DNA of 64,000 nucleotides from Citrobacter sedlakii NBRC 105722 (GCF_000759835.1 NZ_BBNB01000002.1:434001-498000), one strand, 5' to 3'; positions 47,275 through 61,434 are shown, numbered from the stretch's first letter. Notes: generated by a model from the letters alone, not told the origin. Made by a program: numbers and translations.

Positions 47275-47853
47275 ATGTTAAAAAAAATCCTCTTTCCGTT
47301 AGTCGCTATCTTTATGCTGGCAGGCTGCGCGACGCCGCCGACCACCATCGACGTGTCCCCGAAAATGACTCTGCCTCAGCAGGATCCAAGCCTGATGGGT
47401 GTGACCGTCAGTATTAACGGCGCCGACCAGCGTACGGATCAGGCGCTGGCGAAAGTCACCCGCGACAACCAGCTCGTCACCCTGACCGCCTCCCGCGATC
47501 TGCGCTTCCTGTTACAAGAAGTGCTGGAAAAACAGATGACCGCGCGCGGATATATGGTGGGTCCGAACGGTGCGGTTAACCTGCAAATCATTGTTAATCA
47601 GCTGTATGCCGACGTCTCCCAGGGCAACGTCCGCTATAACATCGCCACCAAAGCCGATATCGCCATCATCGCCACCGCGGCAAACGGCAACAAGATGACG
47701 AAAAACTATCGTGCCAGCTACTCCGTTGAAGGCGCCTTCACGGCGACCAACAAAAATATCGCTAACGCGGTTAACAGCGTGCTGACCGACACCATCGCGG
47801 ATATGTCTCAGGACACCAGCGTCCACGACTTCATCAAGCAAAACGCACGTTAA
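47275..47853 (+). CDS. yajG: Lipoprotein YajG
   Basis: 192-residue lipoprotein: signal MLKKILFPLVAIFMLAGC with lipobox LAGC and Cys18. One YajG domain (about 25-185) with the conserved RDLRFLLQEVLEKQM and DTSVHDFIKQNAR ends. The function is unknown. Upstream of ampG with a hairpin in the 47-bp gap, so ampG may be expressed partly by read-through. Confidence 0.95.
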   Translation: MLKKILFPLVAIFMLAGCATPPTTIDVSPKMTLPQQDPSLMGVTVSINGADQRTDQALAKVTRDNQLVTLTASRDLRFLLQEVLEKQMTARGYMVGPNGAVNLQIIVNQLYADVSQGNVRYNIATKADIAIIATAANGNKMTKNYRASYSVEGAFTATNKNIANAVNSVLTDTIADMSQDTSVHDFIKQNAR

Positions 47854-47863
47854 TATCTGCATC

Positions 47864-47892
47864 CTGACCCGGCCTCACGCCGGGTCAGTTTT
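47864..47892 (+). terminator. Terminator/attenuator between yajG and ampG
   Basis: CTGACCCGGC-CTCAC-GCCGGGTCAG stem followed by TTTTCT, just before the ampG start codon. Confidence 0.85.
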
Positions 47893-47900
47893 CTGAGCCC

Positions 47901-49376
47901 ATGTCCAGTCACTACTTACGTATTTTTCAGCAACCAAAATCAGCGATTTTGCTGATGCTAGGGTTCGCCTCCGGCTTACCGCTCGCGCTGACGTCCGGCA
48001 CGCTTCAGGCGTGGATGACTGTCGAGAATATCGATCTTAAAACCATCGGTTTTTTCTCGCTTGTCGGTCAGGCTTACGTCTTTAAATTTCTCTGGTCGCC
48101 GGTCATGGACCGCTACACGCCGCCTTTTTTGGGCCGCCGTCGCGGTTGGCTGCTGACCACCCAGATCCTGCTTTTGATCTCCATCGCGGCGATGGGTTTC
48201 CTTGAGCCTGGCAACCAGTTGCGCTGGATGGCGGCCCTCGCGGTCGTCATCGCCTTCTGTTCCGCCTCGCAGGACATTGTTTTCGACGCGTGGAAAACAG
48301 ACGTCTTAGCCGCGGAAGAACGCGGCGCGGGTGCGGCGATCAGCGTGTTGGGGTATCGGTTGGGGATGTTAGTTTCGGGCGGACTTGCGCTGTGGATGGC
48401 CGACCGCTGGCTTGGCTGGCAGGGTATGTACTGGCTGATGGCGGCGCTGCTTATTCCCTGCATTATCTCAACGCTGCTGGCGCCGGAGCCAACCGACGCC
48501 ATTCCGGTGCCCAAAACCCTTGAACAGGCCGTCGCCGCCCCACTGCGCGACTTTTTTGGCCGTAACAACGCCTGGCTGATTTTGCTGCTCATCATCCTTT
48601 ATAAACTCGGCGACGCGTTTGCCATGAGCCTGACGACGACCTTTTTGATTCGCGGCGTCGGATTTGACGCCGGTGAAGTGGGCGTGGTGAACAAAACGCT
48701 GGGGTTACTGGCGACCATCGTCGGCGCGCTGTACGGCGGCATATTAATGCAGCGACTGACCCTGTTCCGCGCGTTGCTGATCTTCGGCATCCTGCAAGGG
48801 GTTTCTAACGCGGGATACTGGCTGCTGTCGGTCACTGATAAGCACATGTTCAGCATGGCAACGGCAGTATTCTTCGAAAACCTGTGCGGGGGGATGGGGA
48901 CATCCGCGTTTGTCGCCTTGTTGATGACGCTGTGTAATAAGTCCTTTTCCGCCACCCAATTTGCGCTTCTTTCCGCGCTTTCTGCTGTGGGTCGCGTGTA
49001 TGTCGGCCCGGTTGCAGGTTGGTTTGTTGAAGCGCACGGCTGGTCGACTTTTTATCTCTTCTCCGTTGTCGCTGCGCTACCCGGTCTGCTTCTGCTGCTG
49101 ATATGCAAACAAACGCTGGAGTACACGCGAGAGAGCGAAAGCTTCCTGCCGCGTACGGAATTCCGTTCTGCTTACCGTCTGGCGCTGAAAATACTGATGG
49201 CGGGCTGCGCGATGTTGGGCGTCTGGCTGTTACTGCTGACGATGAATGCGCTGAACTTGTCCAACTTCACCTTCCTCGCCGGGCTACTGGAAGTGGCGGT
49301 GATCGTGGCAATCATTGGCGTTGTCGTGGGCGGCGTGCTGGATTATCTGGCGCTGCGCAAAACCCGTCTGGTGTAA
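47901..49376 (+). CDS. ampG: Muropeptide permease AmpG
   Basis: Inner-membrane MFS transporter that imports GlcNAc-1,6-anhydro-muropeptides for cell-wall recycling and for AmpC beta-lactamase induction where ampR-ampC exists. 491 residues with about 14 membrane segments. Starts MSSHYLRIFQQPKSAILLMLGFASGLPLALTSGTLQAWM, with the loop RYTPPFLGRRRGW. Full length and intact. An unusually long stem-loop follows its stop. Confidence 0.96.
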   Translation: MSSHYLRIFQQPKSAILLMLGFASGLPLALTSGTLQAWMTVENIDLKTIGFFSLVGQAYVFKFLWSPVMDRYTPPFLGRRRGWLLTTQILLLISIAAMGFLEPGNQLRWMAALAVVIAFCSASQDIVFDAWKTDVLAAEERGAGAAISVLGYRLGMLVSGGLALWMADRWLGWQGMYWLMAALLIPCIISTLLAPEPTDAIPVPKTLEQAVAAPLRDFFGRNNAWLILLLIILYKLGDAFAMSLTTTFLIRGVGFDAGEVGVVNKTLGLLATIVGALYGGILMQRLTLFRALLIFGILQGVSNAGYWLLSVTDKHMFSMATAVFFENLCGGMGTSAFVALLMTLCNKSFSATQFALLSALSAVGRVYVGPVAGWFVEAHGWSTFYLFSVVAALPGLLLLLICKQTLEYTRESESFLPRTEFRSAYRLALKILMAGCAMLGVWLLLLTMNALNLSNFTFLAGLLEVAVIVAIIGVVVGGVLDYLALRKTRLV

Positions 49377-49385
49377 GTGGCAGAC

Positions 49386-49434
49386 ATTATTTAGCCGTTG
49401 TAATCACCCTGCGCGATTATAACGGTTAAATAAT
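49386..49434 (+). repeat. 20-bp stem-loop downstream of ampG
   Basis: Arms 49386-49405 (ATTATTTAGCCGTTGTAATC) and 49415-49434 with a 9-base loop. In the plus-strand RNA all 20 pairs form, 18 Watson-Crick and two G-U. On the minus strand those two are A-C mismatches. It lacks a following U tract. Likely a structured 3' end of ampG mRNA. Confidence 0.65.
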
Positions 49435-49835
49435 CAACACTTGAGAAAAATAATATTTGTTGTTTTGTGCGCAATAGAAACTGGAAATTATTGACGCCTT
49501 TAATGTATTTTATTTTCCTTACTCGATTCAGCCAGAGCGCATTTATTTTTTGTATTTTGTTTGTCTCTTTTTTGATAATTAATTGTTAACCAATTGTTTT
49601 ATTTTTGCATTGGTTATACCAATTGCCCTCCCGCCCCTTCCTCTTAGTCCCCTTTCGTTATAACGCGATGTTGCAACAGGTTCTTAATGCTATACTGACA
49701 TATCTTGCAACATATGTGACACGTGCGGCAGAACCCGGTAACACAGATCCAATGATGTTTACAGTAATGTAACCTTCCCGTAAAATGCCCACACACTTTA
49801 AACGCCACCAGGTCCCGTGGAATTGAGGTCGTTAA
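49435..49835 (+). promoter_or_regulatory. cyoABCDE promoter region
   Basis: 400-bp AT-rich region without a gene upstream of cyoA. It contains a perfect PdhR box (49609-49623) and GTTAA-rich repeats near 49576-49595 (AATTGTTAACCAATT) that could serve ArcA or similar regulators. I did not assign -35/-10 elements. Confidence 0.6.
49609..49623. promoter_or_regulatory. PdhR box upstream of cyoA
   Basis: ATTGGT-TAT-ACCAAT is a perfect match to the PdhR consensus ATTGGTnnnACCAAT. PdhR, the pyruvate-responsive repressor, is known to control cyoABCDE and ndh in E. coli. A further ACCAAT half site lies at 49589-49594. Confidence 0.88.
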
Positions 49836-53727
<3,892 letters not shown>

Positions 53728-53738
53728 GAGCGGCGGTT

Positions 53739-54629
53739 ATGATGTTTAAGCAATACCTGCAAGTAACGAAACCAGGCATCATCTTTGGCAACCTGATCTC
53801 GGTGATCGGGGGGTTCTTGCTGGCCTCCAAGGGCAGCATTGATTATCCCCTGTTTATCTACACGTTGGTTGGGGTGTCACTGGTTGTGGCGTCGGGTTGT
53901 GTATTTAACAACTACATCGACAGGGATATCGACAGGAAGATGGAAAGGACCAAAAACCGGGTGCTGGTTAAGGGCCTGATTTCTCCTGCTGTCTCGCTGG
54001 TGTACGCCACCCTGCTGGGTATTGCTGGCTTCATGCTGCTGTGGTTTGGCGCGAATCCTCTGGCCTGCTGGCTGGGCGTGATGGGCTTTGTGGTCTATGT
54101 AGGCGTCTACAGCCTGTATATGAAGCGCCATTCAGTTTACGGTACGCTGATTGGTTCTCTCTCCGGCGCTGCGCCGCCGGTGATTGGCTACTGCGCCGTG
54201 ACCGGCGACTTCGACAGCGGCGCGCTGATTCTGCTGGCGATTTTTAGCCTGTGGCAGATGCCGCACTCGTATGCCATCGCCATTTTCCGCTTTAAGGATT
54301 ATCAGGCGGCAAACATCCCGGTTCTGCCGGTGGTGAAAGGTATTTCGGTGGCGAAAAACCACATTACGCTGTACATCATCGCCTTTGCGATCGCTACGCT
54401 GATGCTCTCGCTGGGCGGTTACGCCGGGTATAAATACCTGGTGGTCGCGGCGGCGGTGAGCGTCTGGTGGTTAGGAATGGCGCTGCGCGGCTATAAAGTG
54501 GAAGACGATCGCGTCTGGGCGCGCAAGCTGTTCGGCTTTTCGATCATCGCCATTACTGCGCTTAGCGTAATGATGTCCGTCGACTTTATGGTGCCGGATT
54601 CGCACAGCCTGCTGACTTACGTCTGGTAA
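53739..54629 (+). CDS. cyoE: Protoheme IX farnesyltransferase CyoE (heme O synthase)
   Basis: 296 residues of the UbiA prenyltransferase family, starting [18 protein letters not shown]. Catalytic Asp motif [18 protein letters not shown] (about 56-73) and the second loop [17 protein letters not shown]. Makes heme O for CyoB with farnesyl diphosphate, the product of IspA encoded 8 kb away. Last gene of the operon. Confidence 0.97.
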   Translation: MMFKQYLQVTKPGIIFGNLISVIGGFLLASKGSIDYPLFIYTLVGVSLVVASGCVFNNYIDRDIDRKMERTKNRVLVKGLISPAVSLVYATLLGIAGFMLLWFGANPLACWLGVMGFVVYVGVYSLYMKRHSVYGTLIGSLSGAAPPVIGYCAVTGDFDSGALILLAIFSLWQMPHSYAIAIFRFKDYQAANIPVLPVVKGISVAKNHITLYIIAFAIATLMLSLGGYAGYKYLVVAAAVSVWWLGMALRGYKVEDDRVWARKLFGFSIIAITALSVMMSVDFMVPDSHSLLTYVW

Positions 54630-54654
54630 GACAGCCTTGCGCTAACTCACGTTG

Positions 54655-54680
54655 AAAAGGGTGCTTCGGCACCCTTTTTT
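54655..54680 (+). terminator. Terminator of cyoABCDE
   Basis: AAAAGGGTGC-TTCG-GCACCCTTTTTT hairpin with a UUCG tetraloop and T run, 25 bp after cyoE. It marks the left edge of the inserted hcp module. Confidence 0.93.
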
Positions 54681-54723
54681 AGTGGTCGGCTTGTATTCCT
54701 GATGGCGCTTCACTTATCAAAGG

Positions 54724-55047
54724 TCAATCATAAAGCCATTTTCCCACTTTTGCTGACTCAATAATCATCTCTACGGTAAGTGGTTTCAGCTCTCTCTCTG
54801 GAGGCTCCTTTTTCCAGAAGGGATATTCTGTGACAATATAATTACTTCCATCAAAGTTTGAACACTCGATACCAAAATGTTCAAATAAATCAGCTAAAAA
54901 ATCATAGGCATCCTCTGGTAAAAACTCAAAATCATCCGTTAAATTCCATTCTTTCGTCACTTGCTTCAGACCAGGCCTAAACCAATGCTCCCTGATAGGA
55001 TACTTCTCCATAATGTATTCAATAACTTCTGCCTCGAAGTTTCTCAT
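54724..55047 (-). CDS. DUF1493-like small acidic protein
   Basis: 107 residues from ATG 55047 (MRNFEAEVIEYIMEKYP); a GTG five codons upstream is an alternative. Its start shares one base with the stop of the upstream gene (TAATG). It is acidic (23 Asp/Glu, 11 Lys/Arg). The segment FLPEDAYDFLADLFEHFGIE, then CSNF, is the hallmark I associate with DUF1493 and also resembles an acyl-carrier-protein helix II, but without the prosthetic-group Ser. Third gene of the hcp module; an immunity or adaptor role is inferred. The DNA is visibly more AT-rich than the flanks. Confidence 0.8.
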   Translation of the reverse strand: MRNFEAEVIEYIMEKYPIREHWFRPGLKQVTKEWNLTDDFEFLPEDAYDFLADLFEHFGIECSNFDGSNYIVTEYPFWKKEPPERELKPLTVEMIIESAKVGKWLYD

Positions 55048-55514
55048 TAGAAGGATGTCCACTGTATACGATCTTTAGGTCTCGCTATGAGGTTGTATTG
55101 ACTACGGGTATTTCTTGTCACAACAAACAACATCACCAGAAGTTGCGCATGACCGACAAAAGGAATCCACCGGCCAATGAAGGTCGCGATTTGATTTGTG
55201 GGAACCATTTTCAACTTTGAAAATTTACCCATTGGAGCCTTAAGTCTTAACTCAAATGGGAAACGAGCACCACGTAGCAACTTACGGCATAGCACAGAAG
55301 CAACGCTAGTGCCGGGGGTATTCGTGGCCGCCGAAAGTTTTCCTTTTACAGGAATGAACGGTTGCCCTAGCAGTACCAGTGCCGTTGCTTCAGTAGATAT
55401 GCCTAACGCATTAGCTAATTGTTCAACAAATATTAAATCAAACAGTTCACCAGGTGTAACATTAGCGTGCCCGTGATACCAGTAAGTTCCATTCGCTTCT
55501 TCCGTTGTATCCAT
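55047..55514 (-). CDS. Hcp-linked protein with C-terminal membrane segment (STM2901-like)
   Basis: 155 residues, starting MDTTEEANGTYWYHGHANVTPGELF per the minus-strand frame, with ribosome site ACGGAGGCGAG. The conserved YWYHG...TPGELFDLIF N terminus recalls the STM2901-type family found near secretion loci; this recall is from memory. A basic middle (about 77-103) precedes one hydrophobic stretch (about 109-133) with GRWIPFVG, as in C-terminal domains of some T6SS cargo. It starts 11 bp after hcp. A membrane-acting effector is a hypothesis; no toxin motif is certain. Confidence 0.7.
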   Translation of the reverse strand: MDTTEEANGTYWYHGHANVTPGELFDLIFVEQLANALGISTEATALVLLGQPFIPVKGKLSAATNTPGTSVASVLCRKLLRGARFPFELRLKAPMGKFSKLKMVPTNQIATFIGRWIPFVGHAQLLVMLFVVTRNTRSQYNLIARPKDRIQWTSF

Positions 55515-55525
55515 TCTCGCCTCCG

Positions 55526-56008
55526 TCAGATCGTTTGCCGATCGTTCCAGGCATCACTGTAGATAATATTTCCATCACAGTGCTTCCAGGTGATTTTCTC
55601 GTAGCGCAACTCTATTGTCTCAAGGTGATTGTTGTTCTGGTCTTCAGGCGCCGCCATCGTGGGAGAGACAGAAACAATGCGCACACCTTCAAGCAGCATG
55701 TTGAAATACTCCACCTCCATCCCGGCATCATTAATCTTATACCAGCGTATCTCGGCAGATTTTAAATTCTGCCCTGTCGCGACGGCCTTGTATAAATACG
55801 GGCTGGAGTAGTCAAACTCCTTAACGATCATCATTGGGGAGTGCTGACGGGTTCCCGTGGGTTTGCCCGTTGCGTTATCAGTGGGTATAGAAAGATTATG
55901 GTGAAACCCTTTGAACTCAATACTGTATTCCCTCCCTTTAACATCACACCCGCCCTTAATGAGCGTGCCGCCGTCGTCATAAATCCAAATATTGCCTGGA
56001 ATAGCCAT
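55526..56008 (-). CDS. hcp: Type VI secretion system tube protein Hcp, orphan
   Basis: 160 residues from MAIPGNIWIYDDGGT, with an excellent AAGGAGAG ribosome site eight bases before ATG 56008; a frame start eight codons earlier is rejected. Hcp1-family motifs: GFHHNLSIPTD, HSPMMIVKEFDYSSPYLYKAVATGQ, AEIRWYKI and the C-terminal RYEKITWKHCDGNIIYSDAW. Hexameric Hcp rings form the T6SS inner tube and carry small effectors. No sheath, baseplate or TssM genes are nearby, so it is an orphan that must use a system encoded elsewhere. There is no C-terminal toxin extension. Confidence 0.93.
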   Translation of the reverse strand: MAIPGNIWIYDDGGTLIKGGCDVKGREYSIEFKGFHHNLSIPTDNATGKPTGTRQHSPMMIVKEFDYSSPYLYKAVATGQNLKSAEIRWYKINDAGMEVEYFNMLLEGVRIVSVSPTMAAPEDQNNNHLETIELRYEKITWKHCDGNIIYSDAWNDRQTI

Positions 56009-56081
56009 TTTCTTTCTCTCCTTCATCTCCATGATGAGATTCGGGAAAAAGAATACTTTTGCAATTATGAAAAGTAAATTA

Positions 56082-56095
56082 GTTACACAAGTAAC
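56082..56095. promoter_or_regulatory. Palindrome in the hcp-yajR divergent region
   Basis: GTTAC-ACAA-GTAAC inverted repeat in the AT-rich 185-bp gap between hcp and yajR, with TTGTTA (a possible minus-strand -35) overlapping it. A candidate operator for hcp; the protein is unknown. Confidence 0.35.
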
Positions 56096-56193
56096 AAACC
56101 CTTTTATGTCTCTTCACAATTCTACATATCGTAGTGGTTTACCCTGTTACCTCGCCGCTTTACACTAGGCGCGACATTAAGACAGAGGTGGGA

Positions 56194-57558
56194 ATGAACG
56201 ATTATAAAATGACGCCGGGCGAGTTGCGCGCCACCTGGGGTTTAGGGACCGTGTTTTCATTGCGCATGCTTGGCATGTTTATGGTCCTGCCGGTTCTGAC
56301 CACATACGGCATGGCATTACAGGGTGCCAGTGAAGCGTTGATTGGTATCGCAATTGGTATTTACGGCCTCGCGCAGGCGATATTTCAAATTCCGTTTGGA
56401 CTGCTTTCCGACCGTGTTGGCCGTAAACCACTCATTGTCGGCGGGTTGGCCATCTTTGTTTTAGGCAGCATTATCGCCGCCCTCTCCCACTCCATCTGGG
56501 GGATTATTTTAGGGCGGGCGCTTCAGGGCTCCGGAGCGATCGCCGCCGCCGTGATGGCGTTGCTGTCCGATCTCACCCGCGAACAAAACCGCACCAAGGC
56601 GATGGCGTTTATCGGCGTCAGCTTTGGCATCACCTTCGCTATCGCCATGGTGCTTGGCCCGATAATCACCCACGCGCTGGGGCTGAACGCCCTGTTCTGG
56701 ATGATCGCTGTTCTCGCCACTACCGGTATTGTGTTGACAATCTGGGTCGTGCCAAACAGCACTACCCATGTGCTAAACCGCGAGTCCGGTATGGTGAAAG
56801 GCAGCTTCCGGAAAGTGCTGGCTGAACCTAAGCTGTTGAAACTTAACTTCGGTATTATGTGTCTGCACATTCTGCTGATGTCGACTTTTGTCGCCTTACC
56901 CGGTCAACTCGCAGACGCCGGGTTGCCTGCCGCCGGGCACTGGAAAGTCTATCTGGTCACGATGCTGATCTCTTTTGCCTCCGTGGTGCCCTTTATTATT
57001 TACGCCGAAGTGAAGCGCAAAATGAAGCGGGTATTCCTGCTCTGCGTGGCGTTGATTGTGATTGCGGAGATCGTGCTGTGGGGCGCGGGAAATCATTTCT
57101 GGGAGCTGATTATTGGCGTCCAGATTTTCTTCCTTGCCTTTAATCTGATGGAAGCCCTTCTGCCTTCGCTCATCAGTAAAGAGTCACCAGCGGGCTATAA
57201 AGGCACAGCGATGGGCGTCTATTCCACCAGCCAGTTCCTCGGCGTGGCGATTGGCGGCTCGCTGGGCGGTTGGGTCGACGGCATGTTCGATGGACAAACC
57301 GTTTTCCTCGTCGGCGCGCTGTTAGCCGTTGTCTGGCTGGCGGTCGCCAGCACAATGAAAGAACCGCCTTATGTCAGTAGCCTGCGGGTAGAAATCCCGT
57401 CCGATATCGCCGCCGATGACACATTAAAGCAGCGTCTGTTGGCAACAGATGGCGTGAGTGAGGTGCTGATCGCGGAAAATGAGCATTCTGCGTATGTTAA
57501 GATCGACAGTAAAGTGACGAACCGTTTTGAGGTTGAGCAGGCAATCAGGCTAGCGTGA
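56194..57558 (+). CDS. yajR: MFS transporter YajR
   Basis: 454 residues from MNDYKMTPGELRATWGLG, with GAGGTGGG upstream; the longer frame covers the promoter. Twelve membrane segments with MFS motif A (GLLSDRVGRKPL), followed by a C-terminal ferredoxin-like YAM domain (about 388-454: VSSLRVEIPSDIAADDTLKQRL). The substrate is unknown. In E. coli it is directly next to cyoE; here the hcp module separates them. Confidence 0.96.
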   Translation: MNDYKMTPGELRATWGLGTVFSLRMLGMFMVLPVLTTYGMALQGASEALIGIAIGIYGLAQAIFQIPFGLLSDRVGRKPLIVGGLAIFVLGSIIAALSHSIWGIILGRALQGSGAIAAAVMALLSDLTREQNRTKAMAFIGVSFGITFAIAMVLGPIITHALGLNALFWMIAVLATTGIVLTIWVVPNSTTHVLNRESGMVKGSFRKVLAEPKLLKLNFGIMCLHILLMSTFVALPGQLADAGLPAAGHWKVYLVTMLISFASVVPFIIYAEVKRKMKRVFLLCVALIVIAEIVLWGAGNHFWELIIGVQIFFLAFNLMEALLPSLISKESPAGYKGTAMGVYSTSQFLGVAIGGSLGGWVDGMFDGQTVFLVGALLAVVWLAVASTMKEPPYVSSLRVEIPSDIAADDTLKQRLLATDGVSEVLIAENEHSAYVKIDSKVTNRFEVEQAIRLA

Positions 57559-57562
57559 TGGT

Positions 57563-57597
57563 TGCCGGATGGGGGTTATCGCCGATCCCATCCGGCA
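57563..57597. repeat. REP-like palindrome between yajR and yajQ
   Basis: TGCCGGATGGG / CCCATCCGGCA inverted repeat with a 13-base loop, between the two convergent stops. Confidence 0.75.
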
Positions 57598-57604
57598 TAA
57601 ACGC

Positions 57605-58096
57605 TTAATCGCGGAAGTTTTTGAACTGGAACGGCTGACCTAAATCCCCGCCACGCACCAGCGCCATAACGGACTGAAGATCGTCGCGGGATTTACCGGT
57701 TACGCGAATTTCATCACCCTGAATCTGCGCCTGCACCTTCAGCTTGCTGTCTTTGATCAGCTTAACGATTTTTTTCTGCACCGCGCTTTCAATGCCCTGC
57801 TTCAGCTTCGCTTCCACAAACCAGGTTTTGCCGCTGTGCACAAACTCTTCCGGTACATCCAGCGAAGCCCCTTCAATGCCGCGTTTCAGCAGTTTGGCAC
57901 GCAAAATGTCCAGCAACTGGTTCACCTGGAAGTCGGACTCACTCAGCACTTTGATGGTTTTATTCGCGTCGTTCAGCTCAATACTGGCCTCTACGCCGCG
58001 AAAATCGAAACGCGACTCGACTTCACGAACCGCGTTATCTACGCCGTTACGCGCTTCCTGCAGATCAACCTCGGAAACAATATCGAAAGATGGCAT
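57605..58096 (-). CDS. yajQ: Nucleotide-binding protein YajQ
   Basis: 163 residues from [17 protein letters not shown], with GGGAGAA upstream; the frame extends 15 codons further without support. Two ferredoxin-like YajQ domains. E. coli YajQ binds nucleotides/tRNA, and a Xanthomonas homologue is a c-di-GMP effector. Divergent from panE. Confidence 0.96.
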   Translation of the reverse strand: MPSFDIVSEVDLQEARNGVDNAVREVESRFDFRGVEASIELNDANKTIKVLSESDFQVNQLLDILRAKLLKRGIEGASLDVPEEFVHSGKTWFVEAKLKQGIESAVQKKIVKLIKDSKLKVQAQIQGDEIRVTGKSRDDLQSVMALVRGGDLGQPFQFKNFRD

Positions 58097-58220
58097 CTTT
58101 TCTTCTCCCTTCATTTTCGTTGCGTTGCATAATACCTGCAACGAGGCTTAACGAGAAGCTTAGCTGATGGCGCTATACTTAGGCCATAACACCTGGCGCA
58201 GTTGCAGGTGAGGAGGAACA

Positions 58221-59685
<1,465 letters not shown>

Positions 59686-59695
59686 GCGGGTAAAA

Positions 59696-59770
59696 GCCGG
59701 GTGCAGTTGTGCCTTACCCGGCCTAATAAGTGATCTGTATTATCGACCCGGTAAGCACTGCGCCACCGGG
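59696..59770. repeat. Tandem hairpins between convergent yajL and thiI
   Basis: Two inverted repeats in the 92-bp gap: GCCGGGT / ACCCGGC at 59696-59722 and CCCGGT / ACCGGG at 59747-59770. Likely REP-related 3'-end structures for both transcripts. Confidence 0.6.
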
Positions 59771-59777
59771 CAATCAA

Positions 59778-61226
59778 TTACGGACGGTAAACCTTCACGT
59801 TCTCAAAGCCCTGCTCGCGCAGATAAAGCGCCTGCAGACGGCTCATCACGCCACGCTCGCACCACAGCAGCCAGGTTTTGCTCTGATCGAGATCGCCGAA
59901 TTTGGTGCTCAGCTTGTAGAACGGCAGGGAAACCACATCCACGCCTTCCACCTTCAGCGGTTTGTCGTCCTGCTCATCGATGGAGCGGATATCGAGGATC
60001 GCGTCGTTCGGGCCGAAGCCGCTGACGGTCTCCACTTCAACCACCTCCTGCTCGGTCTGTTGGGCGATCTCGCGGATATCGACGTTGCTGGCTTCCGCCA
60101 CCACGTTATCAAGAATGCTGAAATCGAAGTTCTCTTCTTCCGCTTCAATTTTCGCCTTGATGGCTTTCACCGTCGGACTTTTTGAGATCACGCCGCAGTA
60201 TTCCGGCATCGTGCGGGCGAAATCTTCGGTACCAATTTCGCGGGCGATATTGATGATGTGCTCTTTGTCGTATGCGATCAACGGACGAAGAATCAGGGTA
60301 TCAGAGACATTATCAATCAAACGCAGGTTAGTCAGCGTCTGACTGGAAACCTGCCCCAGCGCTTCGCCCGTCACCAGCGCCTGCACACCATACCGCTCCG
60401 CCACTTTCGACGCTGCGCGCACCATCATGCGCTTAAGCACGACGCCCATCTGGCCATCGTCGACCTTTTCGAGGATCTCACCGACCACCGGCTCAAAGTT
60501 AATGGCGACAAAGCGGACGCGGTGCGAACTGCCGTAACGGTTCCACAGGTAATGCGCCACCTGGCGAACACCGATTTCATGCGCCGCGCCGCCAAGATTA
60601 AAGAAGCAGTAATGTACGCGGCAGCCGCGACGCATCAACATGTAACTGGAAACGCCAGAGTCAAAACCGCCTGAAATCAACGACAGCACGTCTTCCTGGG
60701 TACCGATCGGGAAACCGCCAATCCCTTCATAGCGACCTTTGATGATCAGCAGACGGTCATCTTCAACTTCAAGATGCACCGTTACATCCGGGTTGGTCAG
60801 CTTCACGCGCGCAGATTCAATATGCTGATTTAATCCGCCGCCCACGTAACGTTCCACTTCGATGGAGCTAAACGCATGCTTACCGCGACGCTTCACACGT
60901 ACGCAGAAGGTTTTGCCTTCCAGACGGTCGCGGTACTCCACCAGCGCTTTCTCGAAGATATCGTGCAGGTCGGTGAACGGCACATCTTCCACTTCAAGGA
61001 TATGGTGGATACCCGGAATGCGGGTCAGCGCATCGCGAATCATCAGGCGCTGGCTTTCATCCTTAGCGCGAACTTCGATGTTATCCCAGTGGCGAACGAC
61101 AGCGAGGGTCTCATCATAGTGCTTTAAAACGTTACGAATGTTCCCGGTCAGAATTTTTATAAAGCGCAAACGCACAGATTGGCTTTTGATAGTGATTTCC
61201 GGGAACAATTTAATGATAAACTTCAT
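59778..61226 (-). CDS. thiI: tRNA 4-thiouridine synthase / thiamine sulfurtransferase ThiI
   Basis: 482 residues from [19 protein letters not shown]; the longer frame covers the promoter. NFLD/THUMP RNA-binding region (about 60-165), PP-loop ATPase SGGFDSGV (about 184-191), and a C-terminal rhodanese domain with persulfide Cys456 ([10 protein letters not shown]). Makes s4U8 in tRNA and supplies sulfur for the thiazole of thiamine. Divergent from xseB. Confidence 0.97.
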   Translation of the reverse strand: MKFIIKLFPEITIKSQSVRLRFIKILTGNIRNVLKHYDETLAVVRHWDNIEVRAKDESQRLMIRDALTRIPGIHHILEVEDVPFTDLHDIFEKALVEYRDRLEGKTFCVRVKRRGKHAFSSIEVERYVGGGLNQHIESARVKLTNPDVTVHLEVEDDRLLIIKGRYEGIGGFPIGTQEDVLSLISGGFDSGVSSYMLMRRGCRVHYCFFNLGGAAHEIGVRQVAHYLWNRYGSSHRVRFVAINFEPVVGEILEKVDDGQMGVVLKRMMVRAASKVAERYGVQALVTGEALGQVSSQTLTNLRLIDNVSDTLILRPLIAYDKEHIINIAREIGTEDFARTMPEYCGVISKSPTVKAIKAKIEAEEENFDFSILDNVVAEASNVDIREIAQQTEQEVVEVETVSGFGPNDAILDIRSIDEQDDKPLKVEGVDVVSLPFYKLSTKFGDLDQSKTWLLWCERGVMSRLQALYLREQGFENVKVYRP

Positions 61227-61434
61227 GGCGGCAATGGTTCTTAAGCAAGCCATCAAAGGCTTGTATTGGAGAATAGTACAGCAGCCCAAACATGAAGCTG
61301 CATCCAGGCGCGGGAGTATACCATCAACCGGCCCGTCCTGTGCACATCCCCTTACCATTGTGCGTTATTTGCTTATCAGTGCGAGTCCGTTACCATAGTC
61401 TTGTGCTGCCATTACTGAGAGTCAGACATTCATT

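Noticed and set aside
55526..56008. Hcp with a fused C-terminal toxin (Hcp-ET type)
   Set aside because: The protein ends at 160 residues with the normal Hcp C terminus, so no extension is present.
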